Shown here in pieces: positions 7,915-15,677 of a stretch of 45,468 nt of DNA; position 1 is the first letter of the stretch, and the number at the start of each line of letters is the position of its first letter. The position numbers and the translations under genes are program-made. Location of the stretch: NCBI GenBank assembly GCA_950097225.1, contig CATNCE010000010.1, positions 1 to 45,468 of the forward strand. Direction: 5' to 3'. The notes under the pieces were generated by a model. The model had not been told where the DNA came from. It did no database searches and saw only the letters and a program-made list of their open reading frames with translations. Source of the stretch: an uncultured Bacilli bacterium (lineage in GTDB: Bacteria; Bacillota_I; Bacilli_A; RF39; UBA660).

Positions 7915-10900
7915 AATACTAGATGAATTTTATATAAGAAAAAGTAGTTCTGAATATATAAAAAAAGCGATGGTAGACTTAGATAATAATTACATTACTA
8001 AAAGCAAAGATGAAATAACCTCTTCCCTAAGAAGCATTCTCATCGATTATCATATGTCTTCTCCCTCTAATAAATTTGATGATACAATTGATATCTTATC
8101 CTACATAGAAAAATATTCAAACTATTTTACTCCTAACAATATTTTGCAAATATATTTCTATATTCCTCAATATGAATTATTGGAAAAATTTATCCAAAAT
8201 CATTATGGCATATTAAAAGAGGCATTTAAAACGCACTACATTGCTTTTGATCATTTAGATAATATAGGGGAAATTGACACTGATATTTTTGAATATCAGC
8301 TGCTTGGAGAAGCCACTTATAATAGAGCCATTGACTATGATGAAATAATTATTGCGCCAAAAATATATAATCATCGCGAATTCAACTACTTATTATATAA
8401 ATACTTCTTTGATGATCTCCAATTCATTTTTTATGATAATCATCATCAAAATAATCGATATTATGGCATTTGTACTCAATTATCTTGGACATATTTACAG
8501 GAAATTATTATTGATTTACTAAATAAAAACGATTATAAAACAGTTGATACATTAATAGAAAAGTACATCAGTGTATTTGATGGCGAAAATGATAACTTAG
8601 AATATCCTTTTAATACTTGTTGGTTTTTAAAAAAGATTTTTAATTTAAGAATCAAAAATAAACCAAGGGATTATAATGATTTATATTGTCGCTCTATTAA
8701 ATGGGAAAATAAAATGCGTTCGCGGCTAGAGCCAAGTACTTCCACGTCATCAAGTGTCTTCAGTGAAGAGTTTTTTGCCAATCTTAACTACTTAAGGCAA
8801 ATACCCAGAATAAAGTGGAAAGAAATCCCTCTTTATGAGAGAAATTTTCAAATGTTTAATAACTACCTATCAGAGATTTTCTCATACGATATTTCTGAAT
8901 GTGCATCCATAATAAGAGCCCTTTATCACCGCCTTATTATGGGAGAATCTCTTATAAAAATTCTTAAATTAGAAAGTAGGACATCTCTTCATCATTTTTA
9001 TAAAACAAATGAAGTATTAGACTTTGATTCTAATGAAGATTGGCTAACCTATGTTAAAAATTACACAACCAAACAATACTATGATATAAAAAAAATATTT
9101 AGTGTCGATAAAAGCGAATATATTTCCTTTTTTTACACTTTCTGTAGTGATCGCATGAATCGTGATGTAATTAAGTTTCTATATTATCTTCCCTACGACT
9201 TATTAAAAAGACTTATTTTAAATAAAGTAGAAACTAGCACTTTACTTAAAATCTGTTCTCATTCTTTTGCAAGTTCAGAAGCAAAAGACTTATTTATCAA
9301 ATTAATAAATGATCGAATGGATGAATTTACAAATAATATTCATAATTTAGATGCCATTTTTAAAATGTTTGACTATTTATATAGTCAAGGATTTAAACAT
9401 ATAACCTTGCCACAAATTATTAAGAGAATATATTCTATTGACAATTTGTTAATGCCTAATTGTTATAATATAGCTCCCTCTTTAAATCTCCTTGATAATG
9501 TCAACAAGGGAAATCCTACAATGGAAAAAATAAACGGGATCTTGTTATATGACACATATCGTAGTCGCGAGTACTCTAGTATTCCTGACATTAAAGGGAC
9601 GTATAGCTCTTTAGAATATGAAACAGTTGATATGCATAGTCCCGAGATAATTTCTAATGGAATAGGGAGGTATTTACATTCTAATACTAGTGTTACGGCA
9701 TCAAGTTGTCTTACACCAAATGGAAAGGCATCGAGCTGTTTATTTCATGGAGCAACAAATGTTCATGGCCGTTTCTTTAAAATTACTTATCAAGGTATGA
9801 TAGTTGCTTATAGTTGGCTATGGCGAGCTGGAGATATAATGTGTTTTGATAATATTGAAGTAACCAGTGAAGCACTTAGATTTCGTGGGTATGCAAAAAT
9901 TATCATTGATATTTATAAGAAGGCTAGTGAAGAATTTTTAAGTATAAGCAGTAATAGTGAGGAAAGACCAATTAAAGCCATCACGATTGGGCGCAATGAT
10001 CTAGATGTCATAAAGGAGCCTTTAATAGAATTACCAGAAATACCAGAGTGCTCTTCCTTAAAGCCTAATTCAAAAGAAAATCTTTATATGCTCGATTCTT
10101 CTAAACATCAATATCTTTTAAATGGAAGCCTAAGTAATAACATTATAACCGAAGATGTAAAACCTATGTATAAGTATAAACATCCAGAAGCGCTCATGAC
10201 AGACTCTAACGATCCTGATATCATTAAGCAATTAAATTCTATTTATTTTGATTATTGTATTTTAACTAATAAAAAATATAATCCCTTAAAGCCTAATTAT
10301 ACTAAATGTTACATCGGTGATAACTGGTTTATTGGTTTTTATGAAAATGAAACTTATGATTTTTATTATCGCTTTATTGATGATGATGTCATAAATTCGG
10401 TAAGTCCTTATATAAAACGCCCACAGATAATAGTATATAAGCCGGTGATAAAGGGGGATTATCCAGATTTTCGTCGTTATTTGGATGAACAAAATTATGT
10501 TTATAATAAAGATGAAGTATTAGAATATTTAAAAAATATAAAAACGAAAATTAGTATTGGTGAGAATGATTTTTTTCACACGCCATCAACACTTGCCAAT
10601 CTTGGGAAAATTCTTTATGATCGTGCCATAACATCTTCCTTTTATGGGCATCATGATGGAGGGTTAGGAGCTAATGGAAATCATTTTATATGTGTAGCTA
10701 GGATAAATTCACATCTATTTCATTCTTTAAAATCTCAGGGTGGTTTTATCATCGATAAAGATATTTGTGCCTTTGAAACACAAAAAGCCCTTTGCATAAA
10801 AGAAGCTCCCAAAGAGGAATTCTTTAAAAATAGTCGTTATCCAATTCGGGAAATGGGCGAATTAGAGGAACTACAAGTCTTAGATTATATTTCTCTTGAT

Positions 10901-11053
10901 TCTGTAAAAGCACTTCTAGCAAGTCCTAACATAGTAGATTTGGGAATTATTACTTATCTTCAAGAACTAACAGATAACGATCTACCATTAATAACACCAG
11001 AATTATATTCTATTGATCCAAAAGAAATAAAACGACTAATTAAACTAAAATAA
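7907..11053 (+). CDS. Large unknown protein with GNAT-like segment
   Basis: Encodes 1048 residues with no recognised full-length family. I chose ATG 7907 because GGAAGG lies 7 bases upstream; the in-frame ATG at 7892 has no site. Residues 1-530 look helical and Asn/Tyr-rich. At about 590-690 a beta-rich stretch (HGRFFKITY, then IVAYSWLWR, then DNIEV, then RFRGYAKIIIDIYKKA) resembles the core of a GNAT acetyltransferase, with RFRGYAK in the place of the acetyl-CoA loop. A second globular part at ~880-960 has GHHDGG. It overlaps the ankyrin-like gene by eight bases. No signal peptide is seen. The acetyltransferase idea is an inference from fold pattern only. Confidence 0.6.
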   Translation: MNKILDEFYIRKSSSEYIKKAMVDLDNNYITKSKDEITSSLRSILIDYHMSSPSNKFDDTIDILSYIEKYSNYFTPNNILQIYFYIPQYELLEKFIQNHYGILKEAFKTHYIAFDHLDNIGEIDTDIFEYQLLGEATYNRAIDYDEIIIAPKIYNHREFNYLLYKYFFDDLQFIFYDNHHQNNRYYGICTQLSWTYLQEIIIDLLNKNDYKTVDTLIEKYISVFDGENDNLEYPFNTCWFLKKIFNLRIKNKPRDYNDLYCRSIKWENKMRSRLEPSTSTSSSVFSEEFFANLNYLRQIPRIKWKEIPLYERNFQMFNNYLSEIFSYDISECASIIRALYHRLIMGESLIKILKLESRTSLHHFYKTNEVLDFDSNEDWLTYVKNYTTKQYYDIKKIFSVDKSEYISFFYTFCSDRMNRDVIKFLYYLPYDLLKRLILNKVETSTLLKICSHSFASSEAKDLFIKLINDRMDEFTNNIHNLDAIFKMFDYLYSQGFKHITLPQIIKRIYSIDNLLMPNCYNIAPSLNLLDNVNKGNPTMEKINGILLYDTYRSREYSSIPDIKGTYSSLEYETVDMHSPEIISNGIGRYLHSNTSVTASSCLTPNGKASSCLFHGATNVHGRFFKITYQGMIVAYSWLWRAGDIMCFDNIEVTSEALRFRGYAKIIIDIYKKASEEFLSISSNSEERPIKAITIGRNDLDVIKEPLIELPEIPECSSLKPNSKENLYMLDSSKHQYLLNGSLSNNIITEDVKPMYKYKHPEALMTDSNDPDIIKQLNSIYFDYCILTNKKYNPLKPNYTKCYIGDNWFIGFYENETYDFYYRFIDDDVINSVSPYIKRPQIIVYKPVIKGDYPDFRRYLDEQNYVYNKDEVLEYLKNIKTKISIGENDFFHTPSTLANLGKILYDRAITSSFYGHHDGGLGANGNHFICVARINSHLFHSLKSQGGFIIDKDICAFETQKALCIKEAPKEEFFKNSRYPIREMGELEELQVLDYISLDSVKALLASPNIVDLGIITYLQELTDNDLPLITPELYSIDPKEIKRLIKLK

Positions 11054-11099
11054 TGCTGATATATATATATAAATTTACTGTTTTTTTCACAAAACTGCC

Positions 11100-11127
11100 T
11101 TGACAGTTCATAAATATATGATATAAT
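11100..11127 (+). promoter_or_regulatory. Promoter of the infC-rpmI-rplT operon
   Basis: TTGACA (11100-11105), a 16-base spacer and TATAAT (11122-11127) are both perfect hexamers. This is one of the strongest promoters in the window, as expected for a translation operon. Confidence 0.85.
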
Positions 11128-11134
11128 CATATTG

Positions 11135-11290
11135 TTTTAAAAAGGAAAGCGATGTATCCACATCCACCTGAGTAGCGAATAGCACTAGGTAAAAAAAGCC
11201 AACAATTGAACATATTATTTTATAAATAATGTTATTTATTCGGTTTTTAAGTGGATGCGTATGTATTCACTTTTTATTATAATTAATGGA
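11135..11290 (+). promoter_or_regulatory. L20-type leader with transcription attenuator
   Basis: A leader of about 165 bases precedes infC. GTGGATGC (11251-11258) and GTATTCAC (11263-11270) form a stem with two wobble pairs followed by T5, a terminator. CATCCAC (11161-11167) is a perfect complement of GTGGATG (11251-11257) and would break that terminator. This matches the known infC leader of Firmicutes, where excess ribosomal protein L20 stabilises the terminator. The exact L20 site cannot be assigned by eye. Confidence 0.65.
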
Positions 11291-11301
11291 GGTGCGTTAT
11301 C

Positions 11302-11841
11302 ATAGGAAACGTAAACAAGAAAAATGATGATTTATTAATCAATAATCAAATCAAGGTTCCCGAGCTAATGGTTATTGGGCCAAATGGTGAACAAATGGGA
11401 ACGAAGAAGTTGGCTGATGCTCTAACAATTGCTAACTTTGCTGGGTTGGATTTAGTTTTAATGAATCCCGGATCAGATCGTCCAGTTGCTAAAATTATCG
11501 ATTATAACAAATATAAGTATGAAAAAAATAAGAAGCAAAAAGAAGCATTAAAAAAACAACGCGAGAATATGAAGGATACTAAAGAATATCAGTTATCTTA
11601 CAACATCGATATTCACGACTTTGATACTAGACGTAAAAATGCTCAAAGCTATCTTGAAAAAGGGCACAAGATTAAAGTTACTATCCGCTTCCGTGGAAGA
11701 GAACTTGCTCATACCAATTTAGGTAAAGAAACAATGCTTAGATTTGCTGAAACATTAAAAGAATACTCAGACATCGAAAGTGATCCGAAACTTGAAGGAA
11801 AAACTATGATGATGATGCTTGCTCCAAAAAAAGAAATATAG
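11302..11841 (+). CDS. infC: Translation initiation factor IF-3, non-canonical start
   Basis: Encodes about 179 residues. The N-terminal domain starts near INNQIKVPELMVI; the linker is Lys-rich; the C-terminal domain carries IRFRGRE and ends MMMLAPKK, both IF-3 hallmarks. IF-3 binds the 30S subunit and rejects wrong start codons. No ATG, GTG or TTG occurs in frame at the expected position; the first ATG (11368) would cut off about 22 residues. A GGAGGTG site at 11288-11294 points to ATA at 11302 (9 bases after GGAGG) or ATC at 11299 (6 bases). Rare starts in infC are a known self-control device. ATA is my preference by spacing. It leads the operon infC-rpmI-rplT. Confidence 0.88.
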   Translation: MGNVNKKNDDLLINNQIKVPELMVIGPNGEQMGTKKLADALTIANFAGLDLVLMNPGSDRPVAKIIDYNKYKYEKNKKQKEALKKQRENMKDTKEYQLSYNIDIHDFDTRRKNAQSYLEKGHKIKVTIRFRGRELAHTNLGKETMLRFAETLKEYSDIESDPKLEGKTMMMMLAPKKEI

Positions 11842-11853
11842 GAGGAAATATAT

Positions 11854-12042
11854 ATGCCAAAACAAAAAACACATAAAGCTACATCTAAAGTTTTAAAGAA
11901 ACATAAAAGTGGCTTAATTACTTACAAAAAAAGTGGTGGAAATCACCAAACTGCTAAAGATACTTCTAAAGCAGTTAGACAAAGAAGAAATAAAGGACAA
12001 TTAGCGAAAGGAATAGCTGACAGACTTAAGAAAGTCATCTAA
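11854..12042 (+). CDS. rpmI: Large subunit ribosomal protein L35
   Basis: Encodes 62 very basic residues starting MPKQKTHKATSK, the typical L35 opening, and rich in Lys, Arg and His throughout. L35 is a small 50S protein. A strong AGGAGG lies 8 bases before the ATG. It stands 12 bases after infC and 12 before rplT, the normal Bacillota order. Confidence 0.95.
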   Translation: MPKQKTHKATSKVLKKHKSGLITYKKSGGNHQTAKDTSKAVRQRRNKGQLAKGIADRLKKVI

Positions 12043-12054
12043 TGGTGAAGTATA

Positions 12055-12591
12055 ATGACAAGAGTTAAAGGTGGAGCTGTTGCAAAAAACAGACGTAGAA
12101 AAGTATTAAAAAATGCTAAAGGTTACTTTGGATCAAAACACAGATTATTTAAAACTGCTCAAGAACAATTATTCCATAGTGGCGCTTATGCATATCGTGA
12201 TAGAAAACAAAATAAACGTAACTTTAGAAAATTATGGATTACAAGAATCAACGCGGCTTGCCGTCTAAATGGTATTTCATATTCAAAATTCATCAATGGA
12301 CTATCAACTGCAGGTGTTGAAATCAATAGAAAAATGCTATCAGAAGTAGCTATTGATAATCCAAAATTATTTGCATCTTACGTAGCTATTGCTAATGATG
12401 CTCTAGCAGGTAAAAATGTAAAAAAAGAAGCTTCAAAGGTTAATAAAGAAGTAGAGGCTTCTCCAAAAGAAGATAGTGCTGATATCAGTGCACTAACTGT
12501 AGCAGAACTAAGAGAAATGGCTACAGCAAATGGTATTAAAGGTGCATCTTCAATGAAGAAAAGCGAATTATTAGAAGCTTTAAATAAATAA
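12055..12591 (+). CDS. rplT: Ribosomal protein L20 with Rho_N/SAP-like C-terminal extension
   Basis: Encodes 178 residues, while L20 is normally close to 118. Residues 1-118 are ordinary L20 (MTRVKGG opening, [14 protein letters not shown]-like core, final [10 protein letters not shown]). Then comes a Lys/Glu/Ala linker (~120-142) and a compact helical unit at ~143-178 ([10 protein letters not shown] then KKSELLEAL) that resembles Rho_N or SAP modules, which bind nucleic acid. L20 is needed early in 50S assembly and represses its own operon through the leader. The extension could bring extra RNA contact. The core call is certain; the role of the tail is inference. Confidence 0.93.
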   Translation: MTRVKGGAVAKNRRRKVLKNAKGYFGSKHRLFKTAQEQLFHSGAYAYRDRKQNKRNFRKLWITRINAACRLNGISYSKFINGLSTAGVEINRKMLSEVAIDNPKLFASYVAIANDALAGKNVKKEASKVNKEVEASPKEDSADISALTVAELREMATANGIKGASSMKKSELLEALNK

Positions 12592-12601
12592 TTAATATAT
12601 G

Positions 12602-12628
12602 TGACTTCCCGCGTTGAAGTCATTTTTT
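12602..12628 (+). terminator. Terminator of the infC-rpmI-rplT operon
   Basis: TGACTTC (12602-12608) pairs with GAAGTCA (12616-12622), followed by six T. Confidence 0.85.
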
Positions 12629-12655
12629 GTGTTTTTTTATAATTTATGCTAGAAT
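12627..12655 (+). promoter_or_regulatory. Extended -10 promoter overlapping the terminator tail
   Basis: TTGTGT (12627-12632) is a weak -35; 17 bases on is TAGAAT (12650-12655) preceded by TG one base upstream (TGCTAGAAT), an extended -10. The -35 sits in the T-run of the preceding terminator. Confidence 0.5.
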
Positions 12656-12684
12656 ATCAAGCAATAAAAAAGGGGGGATTTTTT

Positions 12685-13146
12685 ATGATTTTTTGTATTG
12701 GTCATGAAAAAAGTTTAAAATTATCTAAATATATATGTGATATTCTTGATATTCTAGCCGACGATCCAGGCATCGATGCTGTTTTAATGCAAAGTCATAT
12801 TATTCATAAGCCATTATATGATCCTTTTAATAGTTCTGAGTTTATTGATGGATTGAACATAATAATTACCTATGTTGAATCAGGAAGAACTTCTTTTGAT
12901 ATCAATCTTTTAAGACTCTTGAAAGCTGAGTGTTTAAAAGAACTAAATTATAATATTATTATAGTTAGACGAATGCGTGCTAGTATTCCTGAAAATTTTA
13001 ATAGCCAAAAAATAAATTTTAATGATGTAGATATATTATGTGATAAAACAGGGGAGATGTTTTTCTATAAGTCGTTCTCTTTGGGAAGCGACATTCCGAC
13101 AGCTGTAACTTATGAACCACACTTAGAAATAAAGAGGAGGAAATGA
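12685..13146 (+). CDS. Hypothetical protein
   Basis: Encodes 153 residues of unknown function. The ATG at 12685 is chosen because a G-run site (AGGGGGGA) precedes it; an ATG at 12646 has no site and overlaps the promoter. The sequence begins MIFCIGHEKS and has alternating hydrophobic strands and helices, so it is likely a small alpha/beta cytoplasmic protein, ending in a basic KRRK tail. A single base separates it from the next gene, which it probably accompanies. No known motif is seen. Confidence 0.65.
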   Translation: MIFCIGHEKSLKLSKYICDILDILADDPGIDAVLMQSHIIHKPLYDPFNSSEFIDGLNIIITYVESGRTSFDINLLRLLKAECLKELNYNIIIVRRMRASIPENFNSQKINFNDVDILCDKTGEMFFYKSFSLGSDIPTAVTYEPHLEIKRRK

Positions 13147-13147
13147 C

Positions 13148-14395
13148 ATGTATATTAAAAACGATGATTTGCAGTATATAATTAAAACGTTTAAATCTTT
13201 TAATTATTCTAAAAAAGAAATAAATAAAATCATTAAAAACTTTAATTATTATAAAAAGCATTTATTTAAAATACAATCTAGTTACGAGTTCTATAATACA
13301 AAAATGCTTGAATTTGGTTATAGTGAAGAAATTATCCACGCTCTTTTTCTGGAATTTCCAAAAGTGATGTTTTGTCGTTTTCGTAATAACAAATTACGTC
13401 AGGAATACTTGGATTTTATTGATCAATATCAAACATGCCAAAGGGCAAAAGAATCCGCTTTAGTTTCAGAATTTCACTATGAATTTGATAAAATAAAGCA
13501 AATACTTAAATTTTATGATGTCGATGATGAAAGAATTAACAATGCCTTTGCACATAAGTTGCCTATAATATTTATGGATCCGGATCAATTAAGTAAAAAT
13601 TTAAGCTTTTATATAAAAAATGGTCTTACCAAAGAAGAATTAAGAACCATCCTTAAACTTAACCTTAATAGCGTATGTTTTACTGATGATGAACTAGAAG
13701 ACTTTACAAAAATTATTGTTGCATTTGGTTTGACCATTGAATCATATCTTGAAATTGTAAAGAAAATGTTGGCTCGCAATTCTGTTATAACTCTCAAGGA
13801 GAGTTTAGAATTTTTTACATGGGCACACAGTAAGAAATTTGACTACCAAAAAATAGGAAATGGAATTAAAACAAGTTCAATATTATTAAAAAGTAATCCT
13901 GATTATCTTGAACGTAGTTATAATGATATTATGGATTTAGGCTACACGGAAGAAGATACCTGTTCTATAATCAGCGGAGCTCTAACTATTTTAGGTGTCA
14001 AAGGGAAAAACTTAAAAAATAAGCGTGATGTATTAAAAGAGTTTGATTTCAGTGAAGAAGAGATTATTTATATAACGATAGTTTTTCCTGCTTACTTTAC
14101 TATGGGGGAGGAGAATCTCCGCGAAAAATTAAAAGTAATCGTACATCATAATCTAGTTTCGGCAATACTTGATAATCCTAGAAACCTTATTCAGGGAGCC
14201 AAGCTTACAGAGGCGCGTTGTAACTATTTAAAACTTTATTATCCAAATATCCAACCTACAGAATTGGCCAAAGATATATTTAAGAAAAAATGTGATTTTA
14301 ATAAAAAATATGGAAATAGAGAAGATAATGTAATAAATGAACCGGAATCAAGCAATGATTCAAGTGTCAATTTACAGTACAAAAACACCCTATAA
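13148..14395 (+). CDS. Helical-repeat protein resembling mTERF
   Basis: Encodes 415 residues, almost wholly helical. Repeated units of about 35-40 residues show a pattern like G[YF]S/T-EE-[IL]-[IL]..[IL]...P..[FL]......L..K...L: GYSEEIIHALFLEFPKVMF, GLTKEELRTILKLN, GYTEEDTCSIISGA, DFSEEEIIYITIVFPAYF. This spacing and the buried Pro resemble mTERF repeats, a superhelical nucleic-acid-binding fold known mostly from organelles. The C-terminal ~40 residues are polar. It has a strong GGAGG site and is paired with the gene before. The resemblance is by eye; another alpha-solenoid is possible. Its stop lies inside the terminator. Confidence 0.6.
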   Translation: MYIKNDDLQYIIKTFKSFNYSKKEINKIIKNFNYYKKHLFKIQSSYEFYNTKMLEFGYSEEIIHALFLEFPKVMFCRFRNNKLRQEYLDFIDQYQTCQRAKESALVSEFHYEFDKIKQILKFYDVDDERINNAFAHKLPIIFMDPDQLSKNLSFYIKNGLTKEELRTILKLNLNSVCFTDDELEDFTKIIVAFGLTIESYLEIVKKMLARNSVITLKESLEFFTWAHSKKFDYQKIGNGIKTSSILLKSNPDYLERSYNDIMDLGYTEEDTCSIISGALTILGVKGKNLKNKRDVLKEFDFSEEEIIYITIVFPAYFTMGEENLREKLKVIVHHNLVSAILDNPRNLIQGAKLTEARCNYLKLYYPNIQPTELAKDIFKKKCDFNKKYGNREDNVINEPESSNDSSVNLQYKNTL

Positions 14396-14412
14396 TAAGG
14401 GTTGTTTTTTTA
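14384..14412 (+). terminator. Terminator after the helical-repeat gene
   Basis: AACACCCT (14384-14391) pairs with AGGGTTGTT (14398-14406) with a one-base bulge, then a T-run follows. The stop codon lies in the loop. Confidence 0.75.
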
Positions 14413-14449
14413 TACTCAAAAATAAAACGTCAAAATGACACAAACAATA

Positions 14450-14478
14450 TTGACATGTGTATAAATGACGCATATAAT
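14450..14478 (+). promoter_or_regulatory. Perfect consensus promoter of the dTMP operon
   Basis: TTGACA (14450-14455), a 17-base spacer and TATAAT (14473-14478) match the vegetative consensus exactly. A short inverted repeat GTCA-AAA-TGAC lies just upstream (about 14429-14439) and ATGACG occurs in the spacer, which could be operator sites. Confidence 0.85.
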
Positions 14479-14502
14479 TGATGATGTAAGGAGAGTAAGA
14501 AA

Positions 14503-15120
14503 ATGATAAAAAGTTTTGTCGGGCCTATGTATAGTGATAAAAGTGCCCATTTAGTTGAAATTTACAATAGTATATGGAACAAGGCGATTATCTTAGCTTT
14601 TAAGCCTAAGATTGATACCCGGGACGGAAGTGCCATAAAGTCTAAAAAGTACGCTGGCATTGAAATACCCGCCATCTTTGTTGACAGCATTGATGAAATT
14701 AAAAAACATGTTATCACCAGCAACTGCCGCACTGTTTTTATTGATGAAGCTCAATTTTTAACAGGGGATGTTCATGAACTAGTCGATTTATCTGTAATAT
14801 TGGGAATTGATTTTTATATCGCTGGACTAAACATGACTAGTGAACAAGAACCTTTTGGACTTATGCCAAACATTTTAGCAGTATCAGATGATATCGTTAT
14901 AGTAAATGGTTACTGCCAGGATTGCAATAAACCATCTGTTTATAGCTACTCACTAGATACTGAAAAAATCGAAAAAATAAAAGTTGGCAATGAATATATT
15001 TCCTTATGTCCAAGTTGTCTTAAAAGGCGTATCTTAAAATCTAATAACATGGCGAAAACTCTTAGATTAGAGCCATTTTTCATAGAAAAAAGTTCGGAGG
15101 AAGAACCATGCTTTACTTAA
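14503..15120 (+). CDS. tdk: Thymidine kinase, divergent P-loop
   Basis: Encodes 205 residues with the type II thymidine kinase plan: an N-terminal nucleotide loop, FIDEAQF with catalytic Glu82, GLN...EPFGLMP near 108-122, and a zinc site of two CxxC pairs (Cys138/141 and Cys169/172). TK phosphorylates thymidine to dTMP. The P-loop is unusual: GPMYSDKS, where the family has SGKS or SGKT, so Asp12 replaces the Gly next to Lys13. The usual DFRG before EPFG is also changed. It may still work or may be a changed sensor or kinase. First gene of the operon under a consensus promoter; the next gene overlaps by 13 bases. Confidence 0.75.
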   Translation: MIKSFVGPMYSDKSAHLVEIYNSIWNKAIILAFKPKIDTRDGSAIKSKKYAGIEIPAIFVDSIDEIKKHVITSNCRTVFIDEAQFLTGDVHELVDLSVILGIDFYIAGLNMTSEQEPFGLMPNILAVSDDIVIVNGYCQDCNKPSVYSYSLDTEKIEKIKVGNEYISLCPSCLKRRILKSNNMAKTLRLEPFFIEKSSEEEPCFT

Positions 15121-15674
15121 TGCGTCATGGTTTAGATGATGAAACCTATGTTGGCGGTTGGAGTGATGTCGGTCTAGTTTCAAAAGGAATAGATCAAGTT
15201 ATTGAGTCTGCTAATAGTTTAAAAAATAGTGATGATATTATCATAAATAACATAGTGTCATCGAGTGTTAAAAGAGCAGAAGAGACGGCCCAAATAGTTG
15301 CCCAAATAATGGGGATTAATAGCTATAGTGTATCATCAACGCTTAAAGAGCAGAATAAGGGTGACTTAAATGGAATGCCCATCGAAGAGGTAAATAGTTT
15401 ATATCCTGAATATGCCTCTAATGTTGATATTAATACTACCTATCCAAATGGAGAGAGCTTAATCGATTTATATAAGCGTATCAAAGATAATCTTGAATAT
15501 TTTAATAGTTTAGCAGATGGAACTCTGTTAATAACTCATCGGGGAGTCATTAATATGCTTTATTACATCTTAAATGATATTCCTCTTGACATGGATAAGG
15601 GGAAATTCGCAGTTACTCATGCATCTATCCACGAATATGATTCTAAAAATAAATCAATAAGAAAGGTTTTATAA
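15108..15674 (+). CDS. Histidine phosphatase (phosphoglycerate mutase family)
   Basis: Encodes 188 residues. The RHG motif with the phospho-accepting His7 is at the N-terminus. Other family residues are Arg56 (SSSVKRAEETA), Glu81 (LKEQNKGDLNG) and the second His144 (LLITHRGV). Members remove phosphate from sugars, nucleotides or cofactors; the exact substrate cannot be read from the sequence. Placed in a thymidine/dTMP operon, it may act on a nucleotide, for example as a phosphatase in salvage. GGAGGA lies before the ATG, and the start overlaps tdk by 13 bases. Confidence 0.8.
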   Translation: MLYLMRHGLDDETYVGGWSDVGLVSKGIDQVIESANSLKNSDDIIINNIVSSSVKRAEETAQIVAQIMGINSYSVSSTLKEQNKGDLNGMPIEEVNSLYPEYASNVDINTTYPNGESLIDLYKRIKDNLEYFNSLADGTLLITHRGVINMLYYILNDIPLDMDKGKFAVTHASIHEYDSKNKSIRKVL

Positions 15675-15677
15675 AAT

